64,000 bases of DNA from Crocinitomicaceae bacterium (lineage in GTDB: Bacteria > Bacteroidota > Bacteroidia > Flavobacteriales_D > Crocinitomicaceae), in the NCBI GenBank assembly GCA_021325675.1, contig JAJTCM010000005.1, forward strand, positions 1-64,000, written 5' to 3'. How positions within the stretch are numbered: the stretch's first letter is position 1; each line of letters begins with the position of its first letter. The notes under the pieces were generated by a model that saw nothing but the letters and a program-made list of their open reading frames with translations, was not told where the DNA came from and did no database searches. Of this stretch, positions 47,971 to 58,154 are shown piece by piece. A program made the position numbers and the translations under genes.

Positions 47971-49143
47971 ATGGTATCTTTTGAAAACACTGAGATTGCT
48001 TTTAAAAGCAAAACGGACAGTGACTTGAGCCGGGCTTACTGGCTGTTCCGCATTATCGCCAGCCCGCGTGTGGTAAAATTCGGTAAAGCGGCCACCAATT
48101 TTGCGCTTAAAGCCCACCTGCCAATCAACGGTATGATCAAAAAAACTATCTTCCGGCAGTTTTGCGGCGGTGAGACCATCGAAGAATGTGAAAAAACCAT
48201 TCAGCACCTGGGCGCGTTCGGGATCGGTACCATCCTGGATTACTCCGTTGAAGGAAAAACATCCCCGGAAGATTTCGAAAAAACCACCCTGGAAATCATC
48301 GCCACGCTTGACAAAGCTAAAAACTCCAGCTATATTCCTTTTGCAGTTTTTAAAGTAACCGGGATTGCGCAATTCCATATCCTGGAAAAAGCCAATGATT
48401 CGGAAGATGCTTTGAGCGCTGATGAAAAAACGCAGCTAGACCTTGTTAAATCACGTGTTGAACGGATCTGCCGCCGCGCGCATGAAGCCAATATTCCCGT
48501 TTTCATTGATGCGGAGGAAAGCTGGATCCAGGATATCATCGACCGGATCACGGAAGACATGATGCAGCTGTTCAACAAAGAGCGTGCTATCGTTTTCAAT
48601 ACCATTCAAATGTACCGCCATGACCGCCTGGATTTCCTCGTAAAAGCAATTGAACGTGCCAGAGCGGGTTCTTTCCACTACGGGATCAAGCTTGTCCGCG
48701 GCGCTTACATGGAAAAAGAACGGGCACGGGCACAGGCAAAAGGATATCCTTCCCCGATCCAGCCTGATAAAGAAGCTTCCGACAGTGACTACAACTCAGC
48801 ACTGGAAATTATCCTTCAAAACATCAATATACTGGCGCTTTGTGCCGGGACGCATAACGAGCACAGCTCACTCTACCTGACGAAACTGATGGAGAAATAC
48901 AGCATTTCCCCTTCCGACAAGCGCATTTATTTTGCGCAGCTTCTCGGCATGAGTGACCACATTTCCTTTAATCTTTCTGATGCAGGCTATAACGTAGCAA
49001 AATATGTTCCTTACGGCCCAGTGAAAGAAGTTTTGCCTTACCTCTTAAGACGGGCAGACGAAAACACTTCCGTTGCGGGACAAACCGGCCGAGAGCTTGG
49101 CTTGATCACCAAAGAGAAGAACAGGAGAAAGGCTTCGAGGTAA
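47971..49143 (+). CDS. Proline dehydrogenase, monofunctional
   Basis: The 390-aa FAD enzyme oxidises proline to pyrroline-5-carboxylate. The barrel shows FIDAEESWIQ, NTIQMYRHDRLDFL, KLVRGAYMEKER and YGPVKEVLPYLLRRADEN, the last two carrying substrate-binding residues. It is a single-domain PRODH, without the P5C dehydrogenase or DNA-binding parts of PutA. Together with rocD it suggests use of proline and ornithine via glutamate semialdehyde. It is divergent from aroB across a very short gap. Downstream 49144-49370 holds several perfect small hairpins but no gene. Confidence 0.95.
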   Translation: MVSFENTEIAFKSKTDSDLSRAYWLFRIIASPRVVKFGKAATNFALKAHLPINGMIKKTIFRQFCGGETIEECEKTIQHLGAFGIGTILDYSVEGKTSPEDFEKTTLEIIATLDKAKNSSYIPFAVFKVTGIAQFHILEKANDSEDALSADEKTQLDLVKSRVERICRRAHEANIPVFIDAEESWIQDIIDRITEDMMQLFNKERAIVFNTIQMYRHDRLDFLVKAIERARAGSFHYGIKLVRGAYMEKERARAQAKGYPSPIQPDKEASDSDYNSALEIILQNINILALCAGTHNEHSSLYLTKLMEKYSISPSDKRIYFAQLLGMSDHISFNLSDAGYNVAKYVPYGPVKEVLPYLLRRADENTSVAGQTGRELGLITKEKNRRKASR

Positions 49144-49234
49144 GCAACTGGTTTTCGGGATAATTCATTCAACTTAAGAGCTTATTTTGGCACAGTTTTA
49201 CCAAAAACACGCGCCAAAATCTTTCAATAGCAAT

Positions 49235-49269
49235 CCTGTTTTCAACAGGTATTGGATACCTACGGTATC
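49235..49269. other. Two adjacent perfect 6-bp hairpins downstream of PRODH
   Basis: CCTGTT-TTC-AACAGG and GATACC-TAC-GGTATC are separated by five bases and lack a following T run. They are too short to call a known RNA family; they could be a transcript-stabilising 3' structure or a relic of a repeat. Confidence 0.35.
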
Positions 49270-49370
49270 ACCATATGAGTGCTTCAGACATTCTTCTTAA
49301 TACTCTATGTTTTCTTATGCTTGCGCTGAAGCTACAGCATAGGCGCATGTGGTTATAATATTACGCACTA

Positions 49371-49399
49371 AAAAGGGGAACCAAAACCGGCTCCCCTTC
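49371..49399 (-). terminator. Rho-independent terminator of the T9SS cargo gene pair
   Basis: On the minus strand AAGGGGAGCC and GGTTCCCCTT pair around GGTTTT-type loop sequence and a T run follows. It lies about 20 bases past the stop of the 1231-aa protein. Confidence 0.85.
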
Positions 49400-49420
49400 T
49401 CATTATCTTTTAGAAAAGTA

Positions 49421-52400
49421 TTATCTGAAAATATTCACATACCCGAAACGCTCAAACGGTGTGTCTGTGAGGGTTTCGATTCCCTCCATACGCCATTGGT
49501 AAAGACCGGCCTGGACCAGCTGATTATTGAATGTTCCATCCCAGCCAATAGACGGGTCGTGGCTTTCAAAGATCAATTGTCCCCAGCGGTTGTAAACCGT
49601 CAGCTTGAAATTGTAAATATCAATTCCATTCAGGCTGATCGCCCAAACGTTGTTGAATTCGTCGCCGTTCGGAGTGAAAGAGTTCGGGATATAAATCGTC
49701 ATCACCTCTTCCACTTTGATGGTTTTGATAATGGAATCGCTGCAGCCGTATAAATTCGTTACTACAAGCTTCACATTGTATTCTCCCGGAACAGAAAGCG
49801 GGTATTGTACATGCGGGTTTTCCAGGGTCGAAGTGTCATCCAGTGAGCCTGGTGTGTACCAGCTGAAATAAATGGCATCCGGGCTGCTGATATTAACCAG
49901 GTCAGCATTCGGCTCAAAAGTCGTAAGGATATCCGGGCTTGCCATAAAGTTAGCTTCCGGGTTTTGGTTCACCCTCACAAAATCCGGGAAGGAATTCGTA
50001 TAGACGCAGCCGTTTTGGGAAACTGTCAGGATAGAAACATCATACGTACCGATGCTGTTATACATGTGGCTGAACGAATTCAATCCCATCGTCATCAGGC
50101 TGTCACCGTCGCCAAACCAAACCATGGAAGTCATTACGTTCGGGCTGTTGGTTATATTCATAAAGAAGCTGGTGTCGCCTGTACAAATATTCTGGTCTGT
50201 TGACAAATCAGGAATGAGGTTCGGCTCAAACTCTACAACTGTGCAGCGGGTTACCGACGTTGAATTACATTGTTCCGTCAAAGTAAGACAGTACGTATTA
50301 TAAGGCAATTCCGGCGTAACCGTCACAGTCTGCTGGTTGGATACGAAAGCGCCGTTTAAAGTCCAGGTAAAAATGTAAGGAGAGCTTCCCCCTGTAACAT
50401 CTGCTGTCAGCACAGCCGGTGCACCATTACAAATTACGGTTGTATCCGTGATGAAAGTAATTTCCAGTGAATCCGGATCGTCAATAAAAAATGTTGCCGA
50501 AGCATTACATTCCATTGAAGTACCGTAAAGTACCAGGGTATAGTTACCTTCTCCTAAATTCGGGATCGTAAACGGAGATTGCGCCGGGATGTGGGCACCT
50601 CCATTCAGGGAATACGTTGAAAAAGTCTGTGCAGTTACCGTTACGCTTCCGTTGTCAGCATTTACACAAGTCGCGTCCTGCGGAACAACGCTGATAATTG
50701 TAGGGCTGGCTTTGATTACAGTCACTGTTGCATGGCCTACGCAAACATTATTTACAACGGTATACACATAATCTCCGGGGGCCATTGTAACCGGGTCAAG
50801 CGGCATAGTTACAGGCATGCCATCCGGCCCTTCCCAGGTGCCGTTTGGATTTGCGCCCGGTCCGAGGTAAACGAACAGGTTTTCAGGGGTTGATGTCTGG
50901 CAAATTGTCACAGTTGAATCCATTCCAATATAAGAATCCGGCTGGATAGTAATGTGCATGGAAGCTGATTCGGCACAAAGCGGGTGACCTGTCGGATAAA
51001 CATTTACCGTCGCGGTCACGTCCTCTGAAATTAATACATGCGGGTTCGGAACGTTTGCCTGGTCGCCAAAGACATTTGCCGGGGTCCACTCAAAAGAAAC
51101 CGGGTAAGTAAACGGCCCTATTGATATTGTTTGAATCGGTTCCTCGTAAGGGAAAGGAACATCCAGCACAAGATCATTGGTACAATTCATCAGGATATAG
51201 CTGCATTCCGTCGGGAAAGAGCCCATCTGGCTGAATTCAAACGTGGCTACATCGCCAAAGCTTAGCGGAATGCTGAAAGTTGCCTCCGTATCTTCACCAA
51301 ATTCAAGGTCCCCATCGAGGTCTTCCACTGTATATTGCATCGGAGGGCCGCCATTTACGGTCACAATCAGGAAGTTTCCGTTCCAGCCATCGCCGTAAGA
51401 ATCCCTCAAAGTAAGGGTATAATCACAATCGGAATCGGAATTGATCATAGAAATTTCGTTACCGGCACAGATAGTTGTGTCTTCGAGGGTAAACGGCAAA
51501 TCAAAATCAAATACGTTAACTACAAAGTTTGTATCGTCATGGCAGCCAAAGCTGTTAACCATGTTATAGACATATGTAAAGCTGCCTGGTGCTGTTGGTG
51601 TAATTGTCATCGCATCGGCATCTGCTGAAAGATTGGATGCATAAATTGCCGGGAAGGTCCAGTAGGAAGAATCCGCGCTCGCACTCAGCTGCGGTGTAAA
51701 TTCAACCACGTCGGCATACAGGCTGGAGTCAAGCTGAATCCCGAAACTAAAAACCGTTCCGTCATCTGCAGCCCAGTTGTCAACAACCGTCAGCGTCCAA
51801 ACCCCGTTTGTAGGACAGCCAACAAGGCCGGAAAGCGGCTGTACGGGCTCATACGATCCTGCAGGAAGTGTTCCTCCGAAATCGTCTGCGTATTCCACCC
51901 AGGTTTGTGTTGAAGCATTGTCGAAACAGTAGTTAAACGGCTCTCCCTGTGTTGTAGGATCCGAGCAATCAACGTTATCATCCTGCACCGGAACACCTAG
52001 CTGGGTTCCTCCTCCGCCCTGCTGGTGAAGAATGACCTCCTGACCATTCGGACAGGTAACCATTACAACAAGGTCGCCCATAAATGAATGCTCCAGCTCA
52101 AGGCAGAGCGAAACAATCTCATCAGCGTTTGTGATGCTTGAGCCTGAAGAAAAACCTGTTTGGGTAACATCAATACTCTGGGCAATTCCCAATAAAGTAT
52201 CAGGTAAACAGCCATCATCGATAGTCGTTGTCCCGGAGAAGCCCGTCCAGGTATTTTCATACAGTAAAGGCGTAGCAACTGCATTTAATGATTCCCCGAC
52301 GCATAAAGTTGTATCCGCGTGGAAATTTATAAAAGTAGGCTTTGTGGCTATCAACACATCAATATCCGTGAGGTTATTGTTGGTACAGCCATTATTGTCC

Positions 52401-53116
52401 GTAACAAAAAGCTGTACGCGGTAGTGGCCCGGAATAGTGTAAGCATGGCTGACATTGGCACCTTCTTCAGAAGAACCATCCATAAAATCCCATTCGTAAT
52501 TAGCGATCGTGAACCCGTTTTGGGCAAAAGACCCCATATCCTGGAAATTCAGGACTTCACCGATACAGGCATGGATACTGTCGTTGGTAAATCCTCCCTG
52601 AACGCGTCCTGCAGCAACAGGATCATCACATGGGGTTACACATTGCGCACTTCCGGAAAAGAAGCCATTCGTATTATTGTTGTTATTTGAAATAAACTGG
52701 AAGGTTAAACAACCGCTCGTATTCTGCGGCGAGCACTGGATCAAAACGCCCTGGAGCTGAGTTCCCGTATATTCCCCGAGGAAGTTGCCCGATGTTGAGC
52801 TTCCGTCAAAAACCAGCATACGGTCCATTACCGTCACGTTTGGCGCCGGGTTCTGATCGTATGTATCCAGGTTAAAGAGGTTAAACGTAACATTGACAAT
52901 ATCATCCGGGTTATCCGGACAGATGGTGAAAGTTACGTTCTCATTGTTTGAGTACCCTGTTCCACCCTGTCCACCGGAATCTATAATAAATCCGTTACAC
53001 GTGTTGAAAGTGACATCATCGCTTGAAGCGTCAACAATAATGTTAGTTTGCTGAGAGAACACAGTTTTAATTCCTAACAAGCAACTAACCAGCAATAACC
53101 CTCTCAAATTTTTCAT
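49421..53116 (-). CDS. Giant T9SS type B surface protein with CUB-, PKD- and P-domain-like parts
   Basis: This 1231-aa protein has a signal peptide (about 1-21), then a CUB-like region. A PKD domain follows (YEWDFMDGSSEEGANVSHAY), then a proprotein-convertase P-like domain (LELEHSFMGDLVVMVTCPNG; NGVWTLTVVDNWAADDG), further Ig/PKD-like modules, and a gliding-motility-associated C-terminal (type B) sorting domain (YIPNSFTPNGDEFNNVW; VYNRWGQLIFES). It is exported by T9SS and probably attached to the cell surface, for adhesion or polymer binding; no protease domain is present although a P domain is. It follows the other giant gene by only five bases and ends in a strong terminator. Confidence 0.93.
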   Translation of the reverse strand: MKNLRGLLLVSCLLGIKTVFSQQTNIIVDASSDDVTFNTCNGFIIDSGGQGGTGYSNNENVTFTICPDNPDDIVNVTFNLFNLDTYDQNPAPNVTVMDRMLVFDGSSTSGNFLGEYTGTQLQGVLIQCSPQNTSGCLTFQFISNNNNNTNGFFSGSAQCVTPCDDPVAAGRVQGGFTNDSIHACIGEVLNFQDMGSFAQNGFTIANYEWDFMDGSSEEGANVSHAYTIPGHYRVQLFVTDNNGCTNNNLTDIDVLIATKPTFINFHADTTLCVGESLNAVATPLLYENTWTGFSGTTTIDDGCLPDTLLGIAQSIDVTQTGFSSGSSITNADEIVSLCLELEHSFMGDLVVMVTCPNGQEVILHQQGGGGTQLGVPVQDDNVDCSDPTTQGEPFNYCFDNASTQTWVEYADDFGGTLPAGSYEPVQPLSGLVGCPTNGVWTLTVVDNWAADDGTVFSFGIQLDSSLYADVVEFTPQLSASADSSYWTFPAIYASNLSADADAMTITPTAPGSFTYVYNMVNSFGCHDDTNFVVNVFDFDLPFTLEDTTICAGNEISMINSDSDCDYTLTLRDSYGDGWNGNFLIVTVNGGPPMQYTVEDLDGDLEFGEDTEATFSIPLSFGDVATFEFSQMGSFPTECSYILMNCTNDLVLDVPFPYEEPIQTISIGPFTYPVSFEWTPANVFGDQANVPNPHVLISEDVTATVNVYPTGHPLCAESASMHITIQPDSYIGMDSTVTICQTSTPENLFVYLGPGANPNGTWEGPDGMPVTMPLDPVTMAPGDYVYTVVNNVCVGHATVTVIKASPTIISVVPQDATCVNADNGSVTVTAQTFSTYSLNGGAHIPAQSPFTIPNLGEGNYTLVLYGTSMECNASATFFIDDPDSLEITFITDTTVICNGAPAVLTADVTGGSSPYIFTWTLNGAFVSNQQTVTVTPELPYNTYCLTLTEQCNSTSVTRCTVVEFEPNLIPDLSTDQNICTGDTSFFMNITNSPNVMTSMVWFGDGDSLMTMGLNSFSHMYNSIGTYDVSILTVSQNGCVYTNSFPDFVRVNQNPEANFMASPDILTTFEPNADLVNISSPDAIYFSWYTPGSLDDTSTLENPHVQYPLSVPGEYNVKLVVTNLYGCSDSIIKTIKVEEVMTIYIPNSFTPNGDEFNNVWAISLNGIDIYNFKLTVYNRWGQLIFESHDPSIGWDGTFNNQLVQAGLYQWRMEGIETLTDTPFERFGYVNIFR

Positions 53117-53121
53117 GACAT

Positions 53122-56100
53122 TTATCTTATAAGATTAACATGCCCTACAAGCACTTTTTTCTCATCCTTATCAGGTGTATTGAATTGTAACTTGTAAGTG
53201 TAAACACCGGCAGGCGCAAGTCCTCTTCCGGCACCGTAGTCCCCATCCCAGCCTTCACTGGCATCATTGGACTCGAAAATCAGCTCACCGATGCGGTCAA
53301 AAATTTTCAGGTTGTAATCCTGCGGATCAAAGCCTGAGTAAAGCAAAGGTGAAAATTTGTTATTATGCTCATCTCCGTTTGGCGTAAAGCTGTTGGAGAT
53401 ATAATAGATTACAGATTCTTCTACCGTAACAACTGAAGTTGCAACGTCAATACAGCCAAACTGTGTTGTTGCCGTCAGCGTAACAGTGTATTCAGCAGGG
53501 AGGTCACCGTTGAAAGTATGTGTAGGCTCAAACTCGGTGCTTGTGCCCAGGTCACCAAAATTCCATTCGTAAGATACGGCGCCGCTTGTACGGTTATCAA
53601 AGAAAGTTGACGGGTCGATCATATTTACAACCGGACGGTCAACAGTGAAAGAAGCTACCGGGTCCGGGTGAATGGTAATCATTTCAGCTACTGTCGTTGA
53701 TCCCATACAACCGTTCACAGAAATCTGCGTCAGGGTTACATCGTAAACTCCAGGTACAGTAAATGTATGTTCCACGTTGAAGCAACCGTTCTCAACCGTT
53801 CCGTCGCTGAAAGAGTAAATACAGATATTGCTTGTAGCAGAAGAGTTGAACGTAATATCTTTCGGTACACAGCCCTGGTTATCTGAAGAAGTAAAGCTTG
53901 GGATCGGCAGGTCTTCCAAAGTCAGTACGAGTGTGTCTGTACTTGAACAGCCGTTTGCTGCCGTACCTGTCACTACATAATTTCCTGACATAAAAGGAAT
54001 GAAAGGAACATTGTCCACAACACCGTTATTCCAGGTTAAAGTTGGCGCCCCTGAACCTGTAAGAACAGCTTCTGAGCCAACACATACAATCCTGTCAACA
54101 CCCGCGTTCACAATCGGCGCAGGGTTCACTGTAACTGTTGCCTGGTCCTGTGAAGAACAGCCGTTTGTTGTTCCCGTAACGGTGTAAATATAAGAACCTG
54201 CAGCCGGTGTAAATGGAACCCCGTTTGTAATACCGTTATCCCATGTATAAGATGTTGCAGAACCTACACCTGACATTGTTACCGGCGTACCTTCACACAA
54301 TGTGCGGTCAGCACCGGCGCTTACGATAGGTTTTGAATTTACCGTGAAGTTGAAACGAACCGTATCACTTACACAGCCGTTATTTTCGGATGTCATGCTG
54401 ATAACAGAAACAATAGCAGGCCCTCCCGGAGTCGGGTTGTTAGCAATAAAGCTGGAGATATCTCCTGAACCACTCGCGTTAACGATCCCGGTGTTTACGT
54501 TATCATTCGTCCAGTCGATCGGGAAAGTTGATAAGTCACTGATCTCAATAGCAGGAACGAGATCACCTGAGCAAGCCGTGATGTTGGCCATCGGGTCGAT
54601 CACCGGTGTTTCGATGATTTCAAAATCCTGGGTGGAAGAGCCTACGCAGGTAATTCCCGGTGTTGTATAGGTAACCGTGTATGATCCAGGATCAGAACCC
54701 GCAACGTCAATTGCGCCTGTATTCGGATCGATTGACAATCCTGCAGGCGTGGCAGAGAATGTTCCGCCGGCAACACCCGTAACAGTTGTTGTAGGTGCAG
54801 CTGGATCATTGGAGCAAATACTTGCTGCTGAAATGGTGAAAGAAGCATCTTCAGCCGGATCAACCATAATATCAAAGCTCATCGGGGTACCTGTACAAGC
54901 TCCGATAGCCGGTGTAACTTCAATTGTTCCTGCAATCTGTGCCGCCGTTGTATTTGTCGGCATGTATGCAATGATATCGCCTGAGCCTGATGCAGGCAGG
55001 CCGATGTCTGTATTTGTATTTGTCCAGGAGAAAGTTGCCCCTGCAGTTCCTGTAAAGAGGATATCTGTAGAAACATCTTCACAGATTGTCATATCGGCAA
55101 CCGGGTCAACTGTAGGACCGTCGGTAACGCTTACCTGAACCGTATTTGCATCCGGGCAAGTTGCCGAACCGGTTGTGTAGGTAACATCGTATGTTCCGAT
55201 AGTTGAAGAAGCGAAGTCGATTTCACCTGTTGCAGGGTCAATTGTCAAACCTGCCGGCGTGGAGCTGAATGTACCACCGGAAGTGCCGGTAATAGTTGGA
55301 GTTTCAGCAGGCTCGGAGATACAGTAGGAAGCCTGGTCGTAAGAAAAGCTTGCATCGTCACCGGCAACTACCGTGATGTCAAACATTTCAGCAGAACCGG
55401 AGCAAGTTCCTGAGCTTGGAATTACTTCGATTGTTGCAGTACCTGTTCCTGTTGGCATGAAAGAAAGGATATCTCCCGTTCCATTGGCAGGCAAGCCGAA
55501 AGAAGTATTGCTGCTGTTCCACGTAAATGTAGATGCAGATCCCGTAAACACGATATCAGATGTAGCTGTATTGTCACAAAAAGTGAAATTACCCGGGTTG
55601 TCCACCGTTGGTGTGGAAATAATATCAATATTCAAAGTAGATGAAGCAGGACAGTTGCCGGCAGTCATATACGTTACATCGTAAGTACCAACTCCTGAGC
55701 TGGAAATGTTGATTTCACCCGTACCCGGATCAACAACGAAGCCCGGGTTAGTAGAAGAAAACATTCCACCCGGTGTAGCGATCATATCCGGCACTTCATT
55801 GGCTGAACCTTCGCAGTATGAGCTTTGTGCATAGCTGAAAGCAGGATTATCATTCGGGTTAACCGTAATTGTAATATCAATCGGCGTACCGGAACAGTTG
55901 TCATCTGTCGGGGTAATTGTAAACGTTGCTACAATTGGTGTACTGCCGTTGTTTACTGCTGTAAACGCAGGAATATCACCTGTTCCCGGTGAAGCAAGAC
56001 CGATATCTTCTCCCGGAGGGTTGGTTGTGTATGACCAGGTAAAGTCAAGGCCCGGACCTCCTGTTCCCACGAGGTCGATCATTGTTGTCATATCACCCGG

Positions 56101-57000
56101 GCAAACCGTCTGGCTTTCAGCAGCAGGATCATTATCAACTGTTGGCAAAGCAAATACTTCAATAAAGTCTGTTTTTGTTTCCGTATCACCGGCAGTATTG
56201 ATGGTCAGTGTAACGGTTTTCAATCCCGGGGAAGAGTAAGTTACTGCGTGAGGACCTTGCCCTGTAGTTCCTGCAGGCAAATCTGCATCTGTCCCGAAAT
56301 CCCAGCTCCAGTCTGTATTTGTTCCTGTTGATGCATCTGTAAATGTAAATGTGCTTCCAACACAGCCTGTGTTGTTATCCACGGTGAAGTCAGCAACGGA
56401 CGCAGTATAAGATAATGAAACATCATCGATCATCCACGCGTAGTCGCAACCGTCACCACCATTCACAGAGCCGCTTATAAATACAAAGCGGATCAGGACA
56501 CTGTTATCACCGAAAACAAAAGAGCTGATATCCACATTGACTACTTCCGGGTTAGGAGACTGGTCATTCTGAAGATAAGTCGTATTCAACTGTACAAAAT
56601 TCCAGCTAGCGCCGCCATCTGTCGAAACATCCAGGTAAACATCATCTGTCCATCTTCTGTAAAGCTGTTCAAACGTTACGGTAACATCCGAAGCGTTCGG
56701 GTCGATGGCAATCGGGTTAGCATATTGCAGATAAGCAAAATGTTCACCGCTGCAATATAAATCGGAATCAAAGATTGCAAACCCGTTTGCAGCCGTTGTG
56801 GACTCAATTGTATCAATTGGAATTGGCCCGGATGGCCCTGCCCCTGCCCCTGATTCGATTACCCAATTATCCGTGTTTCCTGCATCATTCGTCATGACCC
56901 AGTTAGCAGGATTGGAAAAATCGTCAGTCATCGCTACCGTTTGCGCTTGCAGTGGAGTAACAGCTAAACAAAGTAAAAAACAGATAAAAATCCTCTTCAT
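53122..57000 (-). CDS. Giant T9SS type B surface protein with tandem Ig/PKD repeats
   Basis: The ATG at 57000 gives a proper signal peptide (MKRIFICFLLCLAVTPLQAQ) and a product of about 1292 aa; the track start at 57072 adds 24 residues without one. The order is a jelly-roll/MAM-like N-terminal domain (SDLYCSGEHFAYLQY; FVFGDNSVLIRFVF), a PKD domain (WSWDFGTDADLPAGTTG), then about three copies of a roughly 165-aa unit. Each unit contains FSY.Q.SYC, GGTFSSTPAGL.IDP.TGEI and GTYDVTYTTG. More PKD domains and a type B sorting domain (YISNSFTPNGDEHNNKF; IFDRIGELIFESNDASEGW) follow. It is a surface or adhesive protein exported by T9SS. It is the first gene of a two-gene operon. Confidence 0.93.
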   Translation of the reverse strand: MKRIFICFLLCLAVTPLQAQTVAMTDDFSNPANWVMTNDAGNTDNWVIESGAGAGPSGPIPIDTIESTTAANGFAIFDSDLYCSGEHFAYLQYANPIAIDPNASDVTVTFEQLYRRWTDDVYLDVSTDGGASWNFVQLNTTYLQNDQSPNPEVVNVDISSFVFGDNSVLIRFVFISGSVNGGDGCDYAWMIDDVSLSYTASVADFTVDNNTGCVGSTFTFTDASTGTNTDWSWDFGTDADLPAGTTGQGPHAVTYSSPGLKTVTLTINTAGDTETKTDFIEVFALPTVDNDPAAESQTVCPGDMTTMIDLVGTGGPGLDFTWSYTTNPPGEDIGLASPGTGDIPAFTAVNNGSTPIVATFTITPTDDNCSGTPIDITITVNPNDNPAFSYAQSSYCEGSANEVPDMIATPGGMFSSTNPGFVVDPGTGEINISSSGVGTYDVTYMTAGNCPASSTLNIDIISTPTVDNPGNFTFCDNTATSDIVFTGSASTFTWNSSNTSFGLPANGTGDILSFMPTGTGTATIEVIPSSGTCSGSAEMFDITVVAGDDASFSYDQASYCISEPAETPTITGTSGGTFSSTPAGLTIDPATGEIDFASSTIGTYDVTYTTGSATCPDANTVQVSVTDGPTVDPVADMTICEDVSTDILFTGTAGATFSWTNTNTDIGLPASGSGDIIAYMPTNTTAAQIAGTIEVTPAIGACTGTPMSFDIMVDPAEDASFTISAASICSNDPAAPTTTVTGVAGGTFSATPAGLSIDPNTGAIDVAGSDPGSYTVTYTTPGITCVGSSTQDFEIIETPVIDPMANITACSGDLVPAIEISDLSTFPIDWTNDNVNTGIVNASGSGDISSFIANNPTPGGPAIVSVISMTSENNGCVSDTVRFNFTVNSKPIVSAGADRTLCEGTPVTMSGVGSATSYTWDNGITNGVPFTPAAGSYIYTVTGTTNGCSSQDQATVTVNPAPIVNAGVDRIVCVGSEAVLTGSGAPTLTWNNGVVDNVPFIPFMSGNYVVTGTAANGCSSTDTLVLTLEDLPIPSFTSSDNQGCVPKDITFNSSATSNICIYSFSDGTVENGCFNVEHTFTVPGVYDVTLTQISVNGCMGSTTVAEMITIHPDPVASFTVDRPVVNMIDPSTFFDNRTSGAVSYEWNFGDLGTSTEFEPTHTFNGDLPAEYTVTLTATTQFGCIDVATSVVTVEESVIYYISNSFTPNGDEHNNKFSPLLYSGFDPQDYNLKIFDRIGELIFESNDASEGWDGDYGAGRGLAPAGVYTYKLQFNTPDKDEKKVLVGHVNLIR

Positions 57001-57050
57001 ATAAGACAGTTGTTTAATTTTCGTTAAATAGTTTTTCGTTTTAAAACCAA

Positions 57051-57080
57051 CAAAGTTAACCATTAAACGCAAACATGCAA
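57051..57080 (-). promoter_or_regulatory. Promoter of the giant T9SS cargo operon
   Basis: TTG, exactly 19 bases, then TAACTTTG on the minus strand, 50 bases before the ATG at 57000. Being downstream of the track start (57072), it supports the later start. Confidence 0.7.
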
Positions 57081-57248
57081 CAAAGGTTGCCTTAGAAACA
57101 CCGAAATTTATTTCATTTATAAATTACTCGTTCACAGCCATCTTTTCCTTCCGGAAAACGAGACAGAGTGAGACGGAACGGGAACTTTTCCGCGTCCGAA
57201 TGCAAATTTAAGGCAAAACCGGTTTAGTCTGACGTGGATTTAAGGATT

Positions 57249-58154
57249 TCACATTTCCAGCCAGGAAATATCTTTTTTTAACAATCCAAGAGTTGCGGCT
57301 TCCCGCGAACCTTCTTCGGGAACAAAACCGTACTCCCAATTGGCTTCTGCGGGCAGGCTCATGAGGATTGATTCTGTTCGTCCGCCTGAATGGAGTCCAA
57401 ACTTAGTACCGCGATCGTTCACCAAATTGAACTCAACATACCGGCCGCGGCGCAGGTTACGCCATTTCAGCTCTTCGGGGGAAAACGGAAGCTCCCGGCC
57501 CAAATTCGCTTGTTCGGCATAGATCGGAACAAAATTCCGGCCGAGCTCAAGCGCAAACTCAAGCAGCTGCCCTTTGCTTAAGCCTGCGTTTTTTTCTGAA
57601 AGATGATCGTAGAAAATCCCACCGATACCGCGGGTTTCATTGCGGTGAGGAATGAAAAAATAGTGATCGGCCTGGGTTTTAAAATTTGTGTAAAAAGACG
57701 GAGAAAAACGGTCGCAGACAGCCTGGAGCTTTTCGTGGAACAAACGTGCCTGTGCAGGAACAATGTAATGCGGTGTGAGGTCAATTCCACCGCCGAACCA
57801 ATAAGCATCGCCCATTTCAAAATAGCGTACGTTCATGTGAATGATCGGCACATGTGGGTTGAACGGATGAAGTACGAGTGAAACGCCGGTTGCGTAAAAC
57901 TGTGTTCCGGGATCCGTTTGCAGGTTGAGCTGCTTTTTCATTTCGTCGCTCACAGGGCCATACACTTCTGAAAACGCTACGCCGCCTTTTTCCAGCAAAG
58001 CGCCATTAGCAATGGTATTTGTAAAGCCGCCGCCACCTTCTTCTCTTTTCCAGGCGTCGGATTGAAAAGATGCACCGCCGTCCAGCTCTTCCAGCCCTTT
58101 GCAAATCAACAATTGAAGCCCGCGAAATGATTCCGCGATATGTTCTTTAGTCAT
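57249..58154 (-). CDS. hemF: Oxygen-dependent coproporphyrinogen III oxidase
   Basis: HemF (301 aa) decarboxylates coproporphyrinogen III to protoporphyrinogen IX in heme synthesis. HMNVRYFE, WFGGGIDLTPHY, RNETRGIGGIFYD and RRGRYVEFNLVNDRGTKFGL are family signatures and the length is normal. Its first eight bases overlap the end of the LysM protein gene, so it is translated from the same mRNA. It implies an aerobic lifestyle. Confidence 0.97.
   Translation of the reverse strand: MTKEHIAESFRGLQLLICKGLEELDGGASFQSDAWKREEGGGGFTNTIANGALLEKGGVAFSEVYGPVSDEMKKQLNLQTDPGTQFYATGVSLVLHPFNPHVPIIHMNVRYFEMGDAYWFGGGIDLTPHYIVPAQARLFHEKLQAVCDRFSPSFYTNFKTQADHYFFIPHRNETRGIGGIFYDHLSEKNAGLSKGQLLEFALELGRNFVPIYAEQANLGRELPFSPEELKWRNLRRGRYVEFNLVNDRGTKFGLHSGGRTESILMSLPAEANWEYGFVPEEGSREAATLGLLKKDISWLEM

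Noticed and set aside
49316-49347. H-type RNA pseudoknot from TATGCT/AGCATA and TGCGC/GCGCA
   Set aside because: The connecting loops would be 0 and 1 base, too short for both helices to form together; alternative hairpins are more realistic.
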